Positions 49,117-57,162 of a stretch of DNA of 58,341 bases are shown in pieces (position 1 is the first letter of the stretch; the number at the start of each line of letters is the position of its first letter). The position numbers and the translations under genes are program-made. The DNA lies in NCBI RefSeq assembly GCF_000564855.1, contig NZ_AYXG01000131.1:1-58341 (forward strand), read 5' to 3'. The notes under the pieces are model-generated. The model did not search any database. It saw only the letters and a program-made list of their open reading frames with translations, and had not been told where the DNA came from. This DNA is from Actinokineospora spheciospongiae. GTDB lineage: Bacteria; Actinomycetota; Actinomycetes; Mycobacteriales; Pseudonocardiaceae.

Positions 49117-50328
49117 TCAGGGGCTGCCTTCAGCGGCGTGGGCGGCGAGGGCGGCGGTCAACTTGAACAGGTCGTCGTGCCGGGTCGGGTTGAGCGACGT
49201 CAACTCCGCGATCCGGCGGATGCGGTAGTCGATGGTGTTCGGGTGGACCTGGAGCCTGCCCGCGGTCTGGCGGCGGTTGAGGTTCGTCGCCAGGTAGAGG
49301 CGCAGGGTGGGCAGCAGGTCGGGTTTGTCGAGCAGCGGCGTCAGCAGCGCGGCCAACTGTCGGCGGGCGGGACCGGGCCGGGTCAACTGGTGCTCCAGCA
49401 GCAGGTCGTCGAGGCGGTGCAGGCCCGGTGGGCGGTGGAAGGCGGTGGCGACCTCGCGGAGTTCGGCGGCGAGCCGGGCGGCGGCGGGCACGTCGGCGGG
49501 GGCGCAGTGCGTGGCGCAGGCCAGGACGGGGGCGCCCGCGGCCTTGCCCAGGGCCTCGACGAGGGCGCGCAGCCACGCCCACGGGTCGGGTTCGTCCGGG
49601 CACGGGACCAGCAGCAGGCCCTCGTCGGCGGAGACGCGGGCCAGGGCCGGGTGGGCGCAGCGGCGGTCGAGTTCGGCGCGGACGCGGCGGGTCTTGCGGC
49701 GGCCCGCCACGGCGGCGTCCACCCCGGGGTCGAGTTCGTCGGGGTGCGGGTCGATGGCGGCGGAGACGACGAAGTACGCGGTGGGCAGGCGGATGCCGGT
49801 GCGCCGGGCGGAGACCTCCGGGTCGGCGCCGGAGAGCAGCGCCGCGAGCATGGTCTGGTTCTGGGTGTTGTCCTCGCCGACGAGGGCCTGCCGCTCGGCC
49901 AGGTACCCGGCGGCCACCTCGGACACCGCCACGCACAGGTAGTCCAGCAGCGATCGGTGCACCACCGCCATCTCCCCCGGGTCCGTCTCCGGGAGCAGCG
50001 CGTCGACGCAGGCCTGCGCGCCGAGGTGGTAGGCGCTGAGGACGGCGTCGATCGGCAACCCCTCCTCGGCGCGCTTGGCCGCCGACGCCCGGATGGCCGC
50101 CAACTGGGCCGGTTCCGGTGGTCGCCCGGTGCGCAGGCCGCGGGCGAAGCCGCCGATGATCTGCTTGACGATCCGGTGCACGTCCCCGTCCAACTCCTCG
50201 GCGGGCAGCCTGCGGTAGACCGGCAGCCGCTCGGCCAGGTGCCCGGTGACGGTGGCCGCGAGCCCGGGCAGGTCGGCGAGCAACCGGGCGGCCAGCGACT
50301 CGGCAGCCGCGGAGTTGTGACCGGTCAC
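49117..50328 (-). CDS. PucR-family transcriptional regulator
   Basis: A 403-residue regulator. The C-terminus has the PucR helix-turn-helix with LRLYLATNLNRRQTAGRLQVHPNTIDYRIRRIAELT (in part) near residues 345-380, and the central part has the GGDEF-like region typical of CdaR/PucR proteins. The N-terminal ~170 residues form the helical sensor domain of the actinobacterial subgroup. The GTG start lies inside an 18-bp perfect palindrome at 50314-50331, which suggests autoregulation. It is divergent from the SGNH hydrolase gene, a possible target. Confidence 0.9.
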   Translation of the reverse strand: MTGHNSAAAESLAARLLADLPGLAATVTGHLAERLPVYRRLPAEELDGDVHRIVKQIIGGFARGLRTGRPPEPAQLAAIRASAAKRAEEGLPIDAVLSAYHLGAQACVDALLPETDPGEMAVVHRSLLDYLCVAVSEVAAGYLAERQALVGEDNTQNQTMLAALLSGADPEVSARRTGIRLPTAYFVVSAAIDPHPDELDPGVDAAVAGRRKTRRVRAELDRRCAHPALARVSADEGLLLVPCPDEPDPWAWLRALVEALGKAAGAPVLACATHCAPADVPAAARLAAELREVATAFHRPPGLHRLDDLLLEHQLTRPGPARRQLAALLTPLLDKPDLLPTLRLYLATNLNRRQTAGRLQVHPNTIDYRIRRIAELTSLNPTRHDDLFKLTAALAAHAAEGSP

Positions 50329-50331
50329 AAC
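50314..50331. promoter_or_regulatory. 18-bp perfect palindrome over the PucR start codon
   Basis: GTTGTGACC at 50314-50322 is followed directly by its reverse complement GGTCACAAC. The GTG start codon (minus strand, 50328-50326) is inside. A further inverted repeat, CGCGTTT (50375-50381) and AAACGCG (50393-50399), lies in the same divergent promoter region. Confidence 0.55.
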
Positions 50332-50428
50332 AGCATCTCCCGGAACTCTGGCGGAGGTCCCAGCCGGACACCCCCGCGTTTGGCGGGATCATAAACGCGC
50401 CGGTAACACCTCACCCCTTGGAGCACCA

Positions 50429-51274
50429 GTGCCGCGGCCCAGGTTGATCAGCACCGCCCCCGTCCTCGCCCTGCTCGCCTGCGTCGGCCTCGGCGCCACC
50501 ACCGCGGGCGCCGCCGACCCGCTGGAGTACGTCGCCCTGGGCGACTCGGCGGCGGCCGGGCCGCTGATCCCGCAGGTCGACCCGAACCTGCTGTGCCTGC
50601 GCTCCCGGGACAACGACTACCCGGCCGTCGCAGCCCGCACCCTCGGCGCCAAGCTCACCGACGTCACCTGCTCCGGCGCCACCACCGCCCACTTCACCTC
50701 CCGCCAGTTCGGCCTGGTGTCCCCCCAGTTCGACGCCCTCAAGCCCACCACGGACCTGGTGTCGCTCACCATCGGCGGCAACGACGTCAGCCTGGTGCAG
50801 CTCACCCTGGGCTGCCTCAACCTCCTGCCGGAACCGCTGGGCCGCTCCTGCGCCGACCAGGAGGCCGCCAAGGGCAACCCGACCGCCGCCAAGATCGACG
50901 CCTGGGCCCCCGCCCTCGGCACCGCCCTGGACACCATCCACGCCCGCTCCCCCCACGCCAAGGTCGTCGTCGCCGGCTACGGCACCTACATCCGCCCCGG
51001 CGGCTGCCACCCCACCCAGCCGATCTGGTCCCGCGACGCGGACTTCGTGCAGAGCCTGGTGAACCGCCTCAACGCCGCCCTGCGCACCCAGGCCGAGGCC
51101 CACGGAGCGACCTATGTGGACATCGCCGCGGTCAGCGAGGGCCACGACACCTGCGCCGCACCCGCCCAGCGCTACCTCGAGGGGCTGATCCCCACCAGCC
51201 CCGCCGCGCCGCTGCACCCCAACGCGGCGGGCATGGCGGCCTTCGGCGCCGCGGTCGCCGCCGCCGCGCGCTGA
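50429..51274 (+). CDS. Secreted SGNH/GDSL hydrolase (lipase/esterase)
   Basis: A 281-residue exported hydrolase: signal peptide ending near GATTAGAAD, block I YVALGDSAAAG with the catalytic serine, GGNDVSL for block III and the Asp/His pair in LHPNAAGM near the C-terminus. Several cysteines (LLCLRS, VTCSG, GCLN, SCADQ, GCHP, DTCAA) suggest disulfides, as in Streptomyces secreted lipases of this family. It cleaves esters outside the cell. The GTG at 50429 follows TGGAG. A strong terminator follows, so it is a one-gene unit. Confidence 0.92.
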   Translation: MPRPRLISTAPVLALLACVGLGATTAGAADPLEYVALGDSAAAGPLIPQVDPNLLCLRSRDNDYPAVAARTLGAKLTDVTCSGATTAHFTSRQFGLVSPQFDALKPTTDLVSLTIGGNDVSLVQLTLGCLNLLPEPLGRSCADQEAAKGNPTAAKIDAWAPALGTALDTIHARSPHAKVVVAGYGTYIRPGGCHPTQPIWSRDADFVQSLVNRLNAALRTQAEAHGATYVDIAAVSEGHDTCAAPAQRYLEGLIPTSPAAPLHPNAAGMAAFGAAVAAAAR

Positions 51275-51281
51275 CACCCCA

Positions 51282-51313
51282 GGCCGGGCTCGACCCGCGG
51301 GTCGAGCCCGGCC
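51282..51313 (+). terminator. 32-bp hairpin terminator
   Basis: GGCCGGGCTCGACCC (51282-51296) and GGGTCGAGCCCGGCC (51299-51313) are perfect arms around GC, 8 bp past the stop of the SGNH hydrolase. Confidence 0.82.
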
Positions 51314-51400
51314 CTGCCGCTGCACCACCGGCGGCGCGGGGCGGAAGCGTTGTCGAGGGGCGAGCAGCCCCCACAGGCCGAAGCCCGCAGGGGTGCGCGG

Positions 51401-51755
51401 CTACACGACCCGGTGGAGCCGGCCCCGGGTGTCGGGGCGGGTGCCGAACTGGATTCCCACGATGTGTTCGCGGGTGGCCGGCGTGGTCGCCCCGGGGATG
51501 CCGCCGCCGACCGCCTGGGTGTAGCCCCGGCCTCGGAACTCCAGGATCGGGGTGATGACCGCCGCCGTGCCCGCCGCGAACATCTCGGTGACCGTTGAAC
51601 TCTGGGCGGAACAGCCAAATGCTGTCGTCGGCGTGGCGGAATGCCTTAGCCATGTGGTCGGTGAAGACCTTGCCGAAACCCGGGTCCCGCACCGCCCGCT
51701 GCCGGGCCTCGGCGGGCACCGGGTCGGGCGCGGGGGTGTGGGTGAACGTGGTCAT
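51401..51755 (-). pseudogene. ilvE: Remnant of branched-chain amino acid aminotransferase
   Basis: Three pieces of an IlvE-type aminotransferase are left in about 355 bp where a normal gene needs about 1.1 kb. The N-terminus is present (DPGFGKVFTDHMAK, from the ATG at 51755), then AFRHADDSIWLFRPE, which normally lies about 45 residues further on. After a second jump and a frame change come TVTEMFAAGTAAVITP and the authentic C-terminus HIVGIQFGTRPDTRG, LHRVV. Two internal deletions (roughly 45 and 210 codons by comparison with the family, from memory) have removed the PLP lysine region. It cannot be active. It sits just past the P450 operon. Confidence 0.82.
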
Positions 51756-51830
51756 GGCGGCCTCCTCGTCCGGTGTCCGCGTCCTGTGGGGAACGCAGTC
51801 CACACCGCACGCGGGGTCGGGGAGGTCAGA

Positions 51831-53024
51831 TCACCAGCGGACGGGGAGTTCGTAGACGCCGTACACCGCCCCGTCGTGCTTGAACGGGACCTTGTCGAGG
51901 TCGGTGGCCAATTCCAGGGTGGGGATGCGGCGGTAGAGGGTGCTGTAGACGACCTGGAGTTCCAGGCGGGCCAACTGCTGCCCCAGGCACTGGTGGACGC
52001 CGAAGCCGAAGGCGAGGTGCCTGCGGGCGTCGCGGCGCAGGTCGAGGCGGTCGGGGTCGGGGAAGACCTCGGCGTCGCGGTTGGCGATGTCGTTGGCCAT
52101 GATCAGGCCCTCGCCCGCGCGGATGACCTGGTCGCCGACGGGGATGTCGGCGGTGGCGACGCGGCGGCGGCCGCTGTGGGTGATGTTGAGGTAGCGCAGC
52201 AGTTCCTCCACCGCCGAGGCGACCAGGGTGGGGTCGTCGGAGTCGCGCAGGAGGGCCAGTTGGTCGGGGTTCTCGAAGAGGGCGAGGGTGCCCAGGGCGA
52301 TCATGTTGGCCGTGGTCTCGTGCCCGGCGATGAGCAGCAGCACCCCCATCTGCGCCGCCTCGGACCGGGTCAGCTCGCCCGCCTCCACGCGGGTGGCGAG
52401 GCCGGAGAGCAGGTCGTCCGCCGGGTGCTCCATCTTCGTGCCGACCAGGTCGTCCAGGTAGGACATCAGCTTGCCCATCGCGGCGGTGCGCTGCTCGGTG
52501 GAGACGTCGCGCTTGACGATGGTCTTGCTGCTGTCCTGGAAGTACTCGTGGTCGGCGTACGGGACGCCGAGCAGTTCGCAGATCACCAGTGACGGCACCG
52601 GCAGCGCGAAGGCGTCGACCAGGTCCACCGGGTTCGGTCCGGCCAGCAGTTCGTCGACCAGGTCGTCGACGATGCGCTGGATGGCCGGGCGCAGGGCCTG
52701 CACCCGCTTGGTGGCGAACGGCGCGGTCACCATCCGGCGCAGCCTGCCGTGCTCGGGGTCGTCCATCAGGATGAAGCTGATCGACGTGCCCCCGGGCGGG
52801 ATCGGGGCGGAGCTGGGGTAGCCGGGGCGGGTGATGTCGGCGCTGACCCGGGGGTCGGCCATCAGCGCGCGCTGCTCGGCGTGCCGGGTGACCAGCCACG
52901 GAGTGCTGCCGTCCCACAGGCCGACCCGGGCCAGCGGGCCCTCCTCCTGCTTGGCCCGCGCGGCGGGCGGCGGGTCGAACGGGCACCCGGGGGCGCGCCG
53001 CATGGGGAACAGCTCCGCGCTCAC
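51831..53024 (-). CDS. Cytochrome P450 (with adjacent ferredoxin)
   Basis: A 397-residue P450 with the I-helix AGHETT, the K-helix EELLR and the heme-cysteine motif FGFGVHQCLGQ. The N-terminus CPFDPPP and the whole pattern match the CYP105/CYP107-like soluble enzymes. Its GTG start at 53024 overlaps the ferredoxin stop (GTGA), so electron carrier and oxidase are translated together. It is the last complete gene of the operon that starts with the P450 at 55124. Confidence 0.93.
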   Translation of the reverse strand: MSAELFPMRRAPGCPFDPPPAARAKQEEGPLARVGLWDGSTPWLVTRHAEQRALMADPRVSADITRPGYPSSAPIPPGGTSISFILMDDPEHGRLRRMVTAPFATKRVQALRPAIQRIVDDLVDELLAGPNPVDLVDAFALPVPSLVICELLGVPYADHEYFQDSSKTIVKRDVSTEQRTAAMGKLMSYLDDLVGTKMEHPADDLLSGLATRVEAGELTRSEAAQMGVLLLIAGHETTANMIALGTLALFENPDQLALLRDSDDPTLVASAVEELLRYLNITHSGRRRVATADIPVGDQVIRAGEGLIMANDIANRDAEVFPDPDRLDLRRDARRHLAFGFGVHQCLGQQLARLELQVVYSTLYRRIPTLELATDLDKVPFKHDGAVYGVYELPVRW

Positions 53025-53221
53025 GGGCCCTCCGCGATCTCGATCGCGGCGGCCGGGCAGACCTCGGCGGCCTCGCGCACGGCCTCGTGCAGGTCCGGCC
53101 GCGGGGCGGGGTCGAGCAGGACCACGATGCCGTCCTCGTCGCGCTGGTCGAACACGTCCGGGGCGAGCAGGACGCACTGGCCCGCTCCGCAGCACCGGTC
53201 CTCGTCCACCGTCACCTTCAT
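53021..53221 (-). CDS. [3Fe-4S] ferredoxin
   Basis: A 66-residue ferredoxin with cysteines in DRCCGAGQC and EVCPAAAI, the pattern of actinobacterial single-cluster [3Fe-4S] ferredoxins that feed P450s. FDQRDEDGIVVLLD is the usual middle segment. It ends overlapping the P450 start at 53024. It probably serves both P450s of this operon, and perhaps the PKS-operon P450, which has none of its own. Confidence 0.92.
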   Translation of the reverse strand: MKVTVDEDRCCGAGQCVLLAPDVFDQRDEDGIVVLLDPAPRPDLHEAVREAAEVCPAAAIEIAEGP

Positions 53222-53268
53222 CGTCGCCTGCTCCTTCGTCGTGGTGGTGCGTTCGGGTTCCGGGCCGG

Positions 53269-53916
53269 TCAGGTGACCGGGGCCTGCCAGAGGCAGGTGA
53301 TCGCGTCGATCAGGCCGGTCCCGGCGTCGTGCCAGGTGGCCCTGGGGGTGGGGGTGCCGTCGGCGAGGGCGCGTTCGCGTTCGGCGACCATGTGCACCAT
53401 GAGCTGCCGGGCCATGTCGCCGCGCTCGGCGCGGACGTCGGCGGGCAGGTCGGGCAGGCAGCGGTGCAGCCCGTCGAGGATCTGCCGCAGCGACGGCGCC
53501 TCCAGCGCCTCCTCGATCATGATGCCGCGCAGCGCGGGGTCGGTCATGACCTGCGCGCCGAAGCGGGCGAACCAGGTGGGCCCGACCGCGCCCGCCAGGT
53601 GGTCGGTCACCGGGCGCACCAGGCAGGCCACCCAGTCGCGGATGTCGGTGGAGCCCGCGCAGGCGGCCACCATCCGCGCCCGCAGCACCTCGGTGGGTTC
53701 GGAGTGCCTGCGGGTGATGGCCCGGACCAGGTCGGCCTTGGTGCCGAAGTGGTAGCCGACGGCGGCGTTGTTGCCCTGGCCCGCCGCCTCGCTGACCTGG
53801 CGGTTGGACACGGCGTAGACGCCGTGCTCGGCGAAGAGGCGTTCGGCGGTGTCGAGGATCTGGTCGCGGGTGGAGACCGCCCGCTCGGTGCGCACCGTTC
53901 GGCCGGGCACGGTCAC
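53269..53916 (-). CDS. TetR-family regulator within the P450 operon
   Basis: A 215-residue TetR protein with a DNA-binding domain at residues 16-65 (ILDTAERLFAEHGVYAVSNRQVSEAAGQGNNAAVGYHFGTK in part), of the subgroup that often has NNAAVGYHFGTKADLV. Its GTG start at 53916 overlaps the stop of the P450 gene (GTGA), so it is made with the operon it probably represses. It is the obvious candidate to bind TAAGTCA-N6-TGACTTA at 55186, and then also the near-copy at 8425. Confidence 0.9.
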   Translation of the reverse strand: MTVPGRTVRTERAVSTRDQILDTAERLFAEHGVYAVSNRQVSEAAGQGNNAAVGYHFGTKADLVRAITRRHSEPTEVLRARMVAACAGSTDIRDWVACLVRPVTDHLAGAVGPTWFARFGAQVMTDPALRGIMIEEALEAPSLRQILDGLHRCLPDLPADVRAERGDMARQLMVHMVAERERALADGTPTPRATWHDAGTGLIDAITCLWQAPVT

Positions 53917-55124
53917 CACCTGACCGGGAGTTCGCGCAGCCCGCCGACCGCGAGTCCTTCGACCCGGCGCAGCTCGGCGGCCGGGACGGCGAGTTCGAGG
54001 GTGGGCAGCCTGCGGACCAGCACGTCGAGGACCGCCTGCAACTCCGTGCGCGCCAGCGCCTGGCCCAGGCAGGAGTGCGGCCCGACGCCGAAGGTCAGGT
54101 GCGGGTTGGGGCTGCGGGCGAGGTCCATGTCCTCGGCGCCGTCGAAGGCGGTGGCGTCGCGGTTGGCGGCGGCCATGCTGCACACCACGGTGGTGCCCGG
54201 CGGCAGGTCGGTGTCGGCGACGCGGGCGCCCTCGGTGAGGAACCGGGGCATGCCGAACCCGGGGTTGGCGTCGAACCGCAGCACCTCCTCCACGGCGGTG
54301 CGCACCAGCGACGGGTCGGCCACCAGCCGCTCCCAGCGGGAGCGGTCGGCGAGCAGCATCCCCACCATCTTGCCGATCATGTTCGCCGTGGTCTCGTGCC
54401 CGGCGACGAGCAGCGCCTGCCCGGTGGCGACCAGTTCGCCGTCGGTGAGGCCGCCCTCCTCCTCGCTGCCCGCGATGAGGGCGCTGAGCAGGTCCTCGCC
54501 CGGCGCGGCGCGCTTGGCCGCGACGTGCTCGGTCATGTAGGCGCCGAACTCGGTCTGCGACCGGCGGATCTCCGCGAGGTCGTAGCGGGTGAGGTTGAGC
54601 AGCGTGTCGGACCAGTGGGCGAACCGGTCGCGGTCGGAGTCGGGCACGCCGAGCAGGTCGCAGATGACCCACACCGGCAGCGGGAAGCCCAGGTGCGCCT
54701 TGAGGTCGGCGGGGGCGCCCGCCGACCTCAAGGTGTCGATCAGCTCGTCGGCCAGCGCCTCGATCTGCGGGCGCAGCGCCGCCATCCGCTTGGCGGTGAA
54801 CCAGCGGCCGACCGCGCGCCGCCACCGCTGGTGGCCCTCGCCGGTCTGCGGGAGGGCGTTGGCCATGTTGCTGTTGAACACGCCGCCGGACTCGTCGCTG
54901 GAGATGCGCGCGGCGCCGGGGGCGGTGCGGGCGAAGCGGGGGTCGGACAGCACCTGCTTGACGTCGTCGTAGCGGGTCAGCAGGGTCGCGGTGTCGCCGC
55001 TGGGCAGGGTCACCGTGGCGACCGGGCAGCCGGTGCGCAGCTCGGCCCACTCCGGTGGCGGTTCCAGTGCGGCCGGGCTGGGGATCGGGTACTCCAACAC
55101 GTGATCGTCATCGACGTGCGCCAC
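53913..55124 (-). CDS. Cytochrome P450
   Basis: A 403-residue P450: I-helix AGHETT, K-helix EEVLR, heme motif FGVGPHSCLGQ, and LPVWVICDLLGVP, typical of CYP105-like enzymes. The GTG at 55124 follows GAGGAGG. The gene is first in the operon P450-TetR-ferredoxin-P450 and divergent from a DHA2 exporter. The shared promoter region carries the TAAGTCA-N6-TGACTTA operator. Substrate unknown. Confidence 0.93.
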   Translation of the reverse strand: MAHVDDDHVLEYPIPSPAALEPPPEWAELRTGCPVATVTLPSGDTATLLTRYDDVKQVLSDPRFARTAPGAARISSDESGGVFNSNMANALPQTGEGHQRWRRAVGRWFTAKRMAALRPQIEALADELIDTLRSAGAPADLKAHLGFPLPVWVICDLLGVPDSDRDRFAHWSDTLLNLTRYDLAEIRRSQTEFGAYMTEHVAAKRAAPGEDLLSALIAGSEEEGGLTDGELVATGQALLVAGHETTANMIGKMVGMLLADRSRWERLVADPSLVRTAVEEVLRFDANPGFGMPRFLTEGARVADTDLPPGTTVVCSMAAANRDATAFDGAEDMDLARSPNPHLTFGVGPHSCLGQALARTELQAVLDVLVRRLPTLELAVPAAELRRVEGLAVGGLRELPVRW

Positions 55125-55185
55125 GGGTGTGTCCTCCTCGACAATCGACCTCGGTCCGTCACCACCTAACCGCCCCTTGCTACGG

Positions 55186-55205
55186 TAAGTCAAGCAACTG
55201 ACTTA
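55186..55205. promoter_or_regulatory. Operator TAAGTCA-N6-TGACTTA between P450 operon and DHA2 exporter
   Basis: Perfect 7-bp arms (55186-55192 and 55199-55205) around AGCAAC. On the minus strand TTGACT in the site and a weak GTTAGG 17 bp on can serve as -35 and -10 for the P450 operon; on the plus strand the site covers the exporter promoter as well. One repressor could therefore shut both. Confidence 0.75.
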
Positions 55206-55240
55206 ACTCCTGGTTCCCCGCTCCCAGCCGGAGGCTGACC

Positions 55241-56728
55241 GTGTCCCGTGCCGCTGTCCCGAACAGCGCTGTCCCCGGCGGAGCCGCCGACCAGCCCGCC
55301 GCAGCGGCGGTGATCCCGCCGTCGCGGGCGACCTCCGTGGTCGTGGTGCTGGCCTTCTCCGGCATCGTCGTCGCGCTGATGCAGACGCTGATCATCCCGC
55401 TGGTCCCCATGCTGCCCCGGCTGTTGCGGGCCGACGCCGCCGACGCCACCTGGGCGATCACCGCGACCCTGCTCGCGGGCGCCGTCGCCACCCCGACCAT
55501 GGGTCGCCTCGGCGACATGTACGGCAAGCGCCGGATGCTGCTGGTCAGCCTGGGCCTGATGATCACCGGCTCGGTCGTCGCGGCGCTGAGCGACACCCTG
55601 CTGCCCATGGTGGTCGGCCGCACGCTGCAAGGCCTGTCCTCGGGCGTGATCCCGCTGGGCATCAGCATCATGCGCGACGAACTGCCCGCCGACCGCCTCG
55701 GCTCGGCGACGGCCATGATGAGCGCTTCCCTCGGCGTCGGCGGCGCCCTCGGCCTGCCCGCCGCCGCCCTGCTGGCCCAGTACACCGACTGGCACGTGCT
55801 GTTCTGGGCGTCGGCGGGCTTCGGCGTCGTGGCGCTGGCCCTGGTGCTGTCGCTGGTGCCGGAGTCGCAGGTGCGCACCGGGGGCCGGTTCGACGTCGTC
55901 GGCGCGCTGGGGCTGTCGGTCGCGCTGATCTGCCTGCTGCTGGCGATCTCCAAGGGTGCCGCGTGGGGTTGGGGCAGCGCGCTGACGCTGTCGCTGTTCG
56001 GCGCGGCCGTGGTGGTCCTGCTGCTGTGGGGGCGGTGGGAGCTGCGCACCCGGCAACCGCTGGTCGACCTGCGGACCACCGCGCGCAGGCAGGTGCTGCT
56101 GACCAACCTGGCCTCTGCGGTGTTCGGCTTCGCCATGTTCGCCATGTCCCTGGTGATGCCGCAACTGCTGCAACTGCCCACCGCCACCGGGTACGGCCTG
56201 GGGCAGTCGATGCTGGCCGTGGGCCTGGTCATGGCGCCGTCCGGTCTGGTCATGATGGCCACCGCGCCGCTGTCGGCCCGCGTGTCGCGGCTGCGCGGCC
56301 CGAAGACGACGCTGATGGTCGGCGCCGCCATCGTGGCCGCCGGGTACGGGATCAACATCGTGCTGATGTCGGCGACCTGGCACCTGGTACTGGTGTCGTG
56401 CGTGATCGGCGCGGGCATCGGCTTCGCCTACGGCGCCATGCCCGCCCTGGTCATGAGCGCGGTCCCCAACTCGGAGACGGCGGCGGCCAACAGCCTCAAC
56501 ACGCTGATGCGCGCGATCGGCACCTCGGTGTCCAGCGCGGTGGCGGGGCTGGTGCTGGCGCGGCTGACGATTCCGTTCGGCGACACGGCCCTGCCGTCGC
56601 AGGGCGGCTTCCGCATCGTCATGGCGATCGGGGCGGGCACGGCCCTGGTCGCGCTGCTCATCGCCTCCTTCCTCCCCCGCCGGGTGCCCGCCCTGCCCCC
56701 GGCCGAGCCGGTTCCCGCCGCCGCCTGA
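55241..56728 (+). CDS. DHA2-family MFS transporter
   Basis: A 495-residue transporter: a hydrophilic N-terminus of about 30 residues, then 14 predicted helices from VVVLAFSGIVVALMQTLIIPLVP on, with the motif-A loop MGRLGDMYGKRRMLLV and SASLGVGGALGLPAAALLA for motif C. It probably exports the compound sensed or modified by the P450 operon, from which it diverges across the TGACTTA operator. The GTG at 55241 follows CCGGAGG. Confidence 0.9.
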   Translation: MSRAAVPNSAVPGGAADQPAAAAVIPPSRATSVVVVLAFSGIVVALMQTLIIPLVPMLPRLLRADAADATWAITATLLAGAVATPTMGRLGDMYGKRRMLLVSLGLMITGSVVAALSDTLLPMVVGRTLQGLSSGVIPLGISIMRDELPADRLGSATAMMSASLGVGGALGLPAAALLAQYTDWHVLFWASAGFGVVALALVLSLVPESQVRTGGRFDVVGALGLSVALICLLLAISKGAAWGWGSALTLSLFGAAVVVLLLWGRWELRTRQPLVDLRTTARRQVLLTNLASAVFGFAMFAMSLVMPQLLQLPTATGYGLGQSMLAVGLVMAPSGLVMMATAPLSARVSRLRGPKTTLMVGAAIVAAGYGINIVLMSATWHLVLVSCVIGAGIGFAYGAMPALVMSAVPNSETAAANSLNTLMRAIGTSVSSAVAGLVLARLTIPFGDTALPSQGGFRIVMAIGAGTALVALLIASFLPRRVPALPPAEPVPAAA

Positions 56729-56782
56729 CAACCACCGGTTGTCCACGGCTCGCGTGTCGTTTGTTGGACACCGGTCGCCCCG

Positions 56783-56810
56783 GTCGGCTCGAATGGGCAT
56801 TCGAGCCGAC
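56783..56810 (+). promoter_or_regulatory. Strong hairpin just before the DUF6300 gene
   Basis: GTCGGCTCGAAT (56783-56794) and ATTCGAGCCGAC (56799-56810) form a perfect 12-bp stem with loop GGGC, ending 14 bp before the GTG at 56825. A smaller stem, GACAACC-ACC-GGTTGTC (56727-56743), overlaps the exporter stop. The larger one may terminate the exporter transcript or act as a leader structure near the ribosome site. Confidence 0.5.
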
Positions 56811-56824
56811 GAGAGGGGCGACCG

Positions 56825-57148
56825 GTGGGGCACGGCGGACCGGGGTGGGAGGTCGACCTGGTCGCGGGGTTGCGCTGCCACCGGTGCACGGGCGAGGTGG
56901 TCTGCGCGGTGCGCGTGCCACATTCTTTCCTGCGCGCCGACGGCACCGAGGTCGGCGGCACCCGGCTGGTCGCCCTGTGCCCGGATTGCGACCGGGGTCG
57001 GGCGGGCGCCGCGCCGGTGATCGCGTACTTCCGGGCGCACGGGCGGGTCGTCGCGGACCGGGTGGAGGAGTTGGCCGGGCTGCTGCGCGAGTGGGTGGCG
57101 GACGTCGGACCGGCTCGGGCCGGGGACCTGGAACACTCGGCGCGCTGA
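56825..57148 (+). CDS. DUF6300-like zinc-ribbon protein
   Basis: A 107-residue protein with two CxxC pairs, RCHRCTG at about 17-23 and LCPDCDRG at about 51-58, expected to bind one zinc. The rest fits what I recall as DUF6300 (HRCTGEVVCAVRVP, VIAYFRAHG, LAGLLREWV). Function unknown; such small proteins are common among Pseudonocardiaceae and Streptomyces. The GTG start follows GAGAGGGG. It is followed 14 bp later by a LysR gene and may be co-transcribed. Confidence 0.7.
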   Translation: MGHGGPGWEVDLVAGLRCHRCTGEVVCAVRVPHSFLRADGTEVGGTRLVALCPDCDRGRAGAAPVIAYFRAHGRVVADRVEELAGLLREWVADVGPARAGDLEHSAR

Positions 57149-57162
57149 CACGGGAGGTGGGC

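Noticed and set aside
51831-55205. P450 operon as the tailoring part of the PKS cluster
   Set aside because: It is 21 kb away, has its own operator and regulator, and shares its operator with the BVMO operon, not with the PKS operon. Only a shared ferredoxin remains possible.
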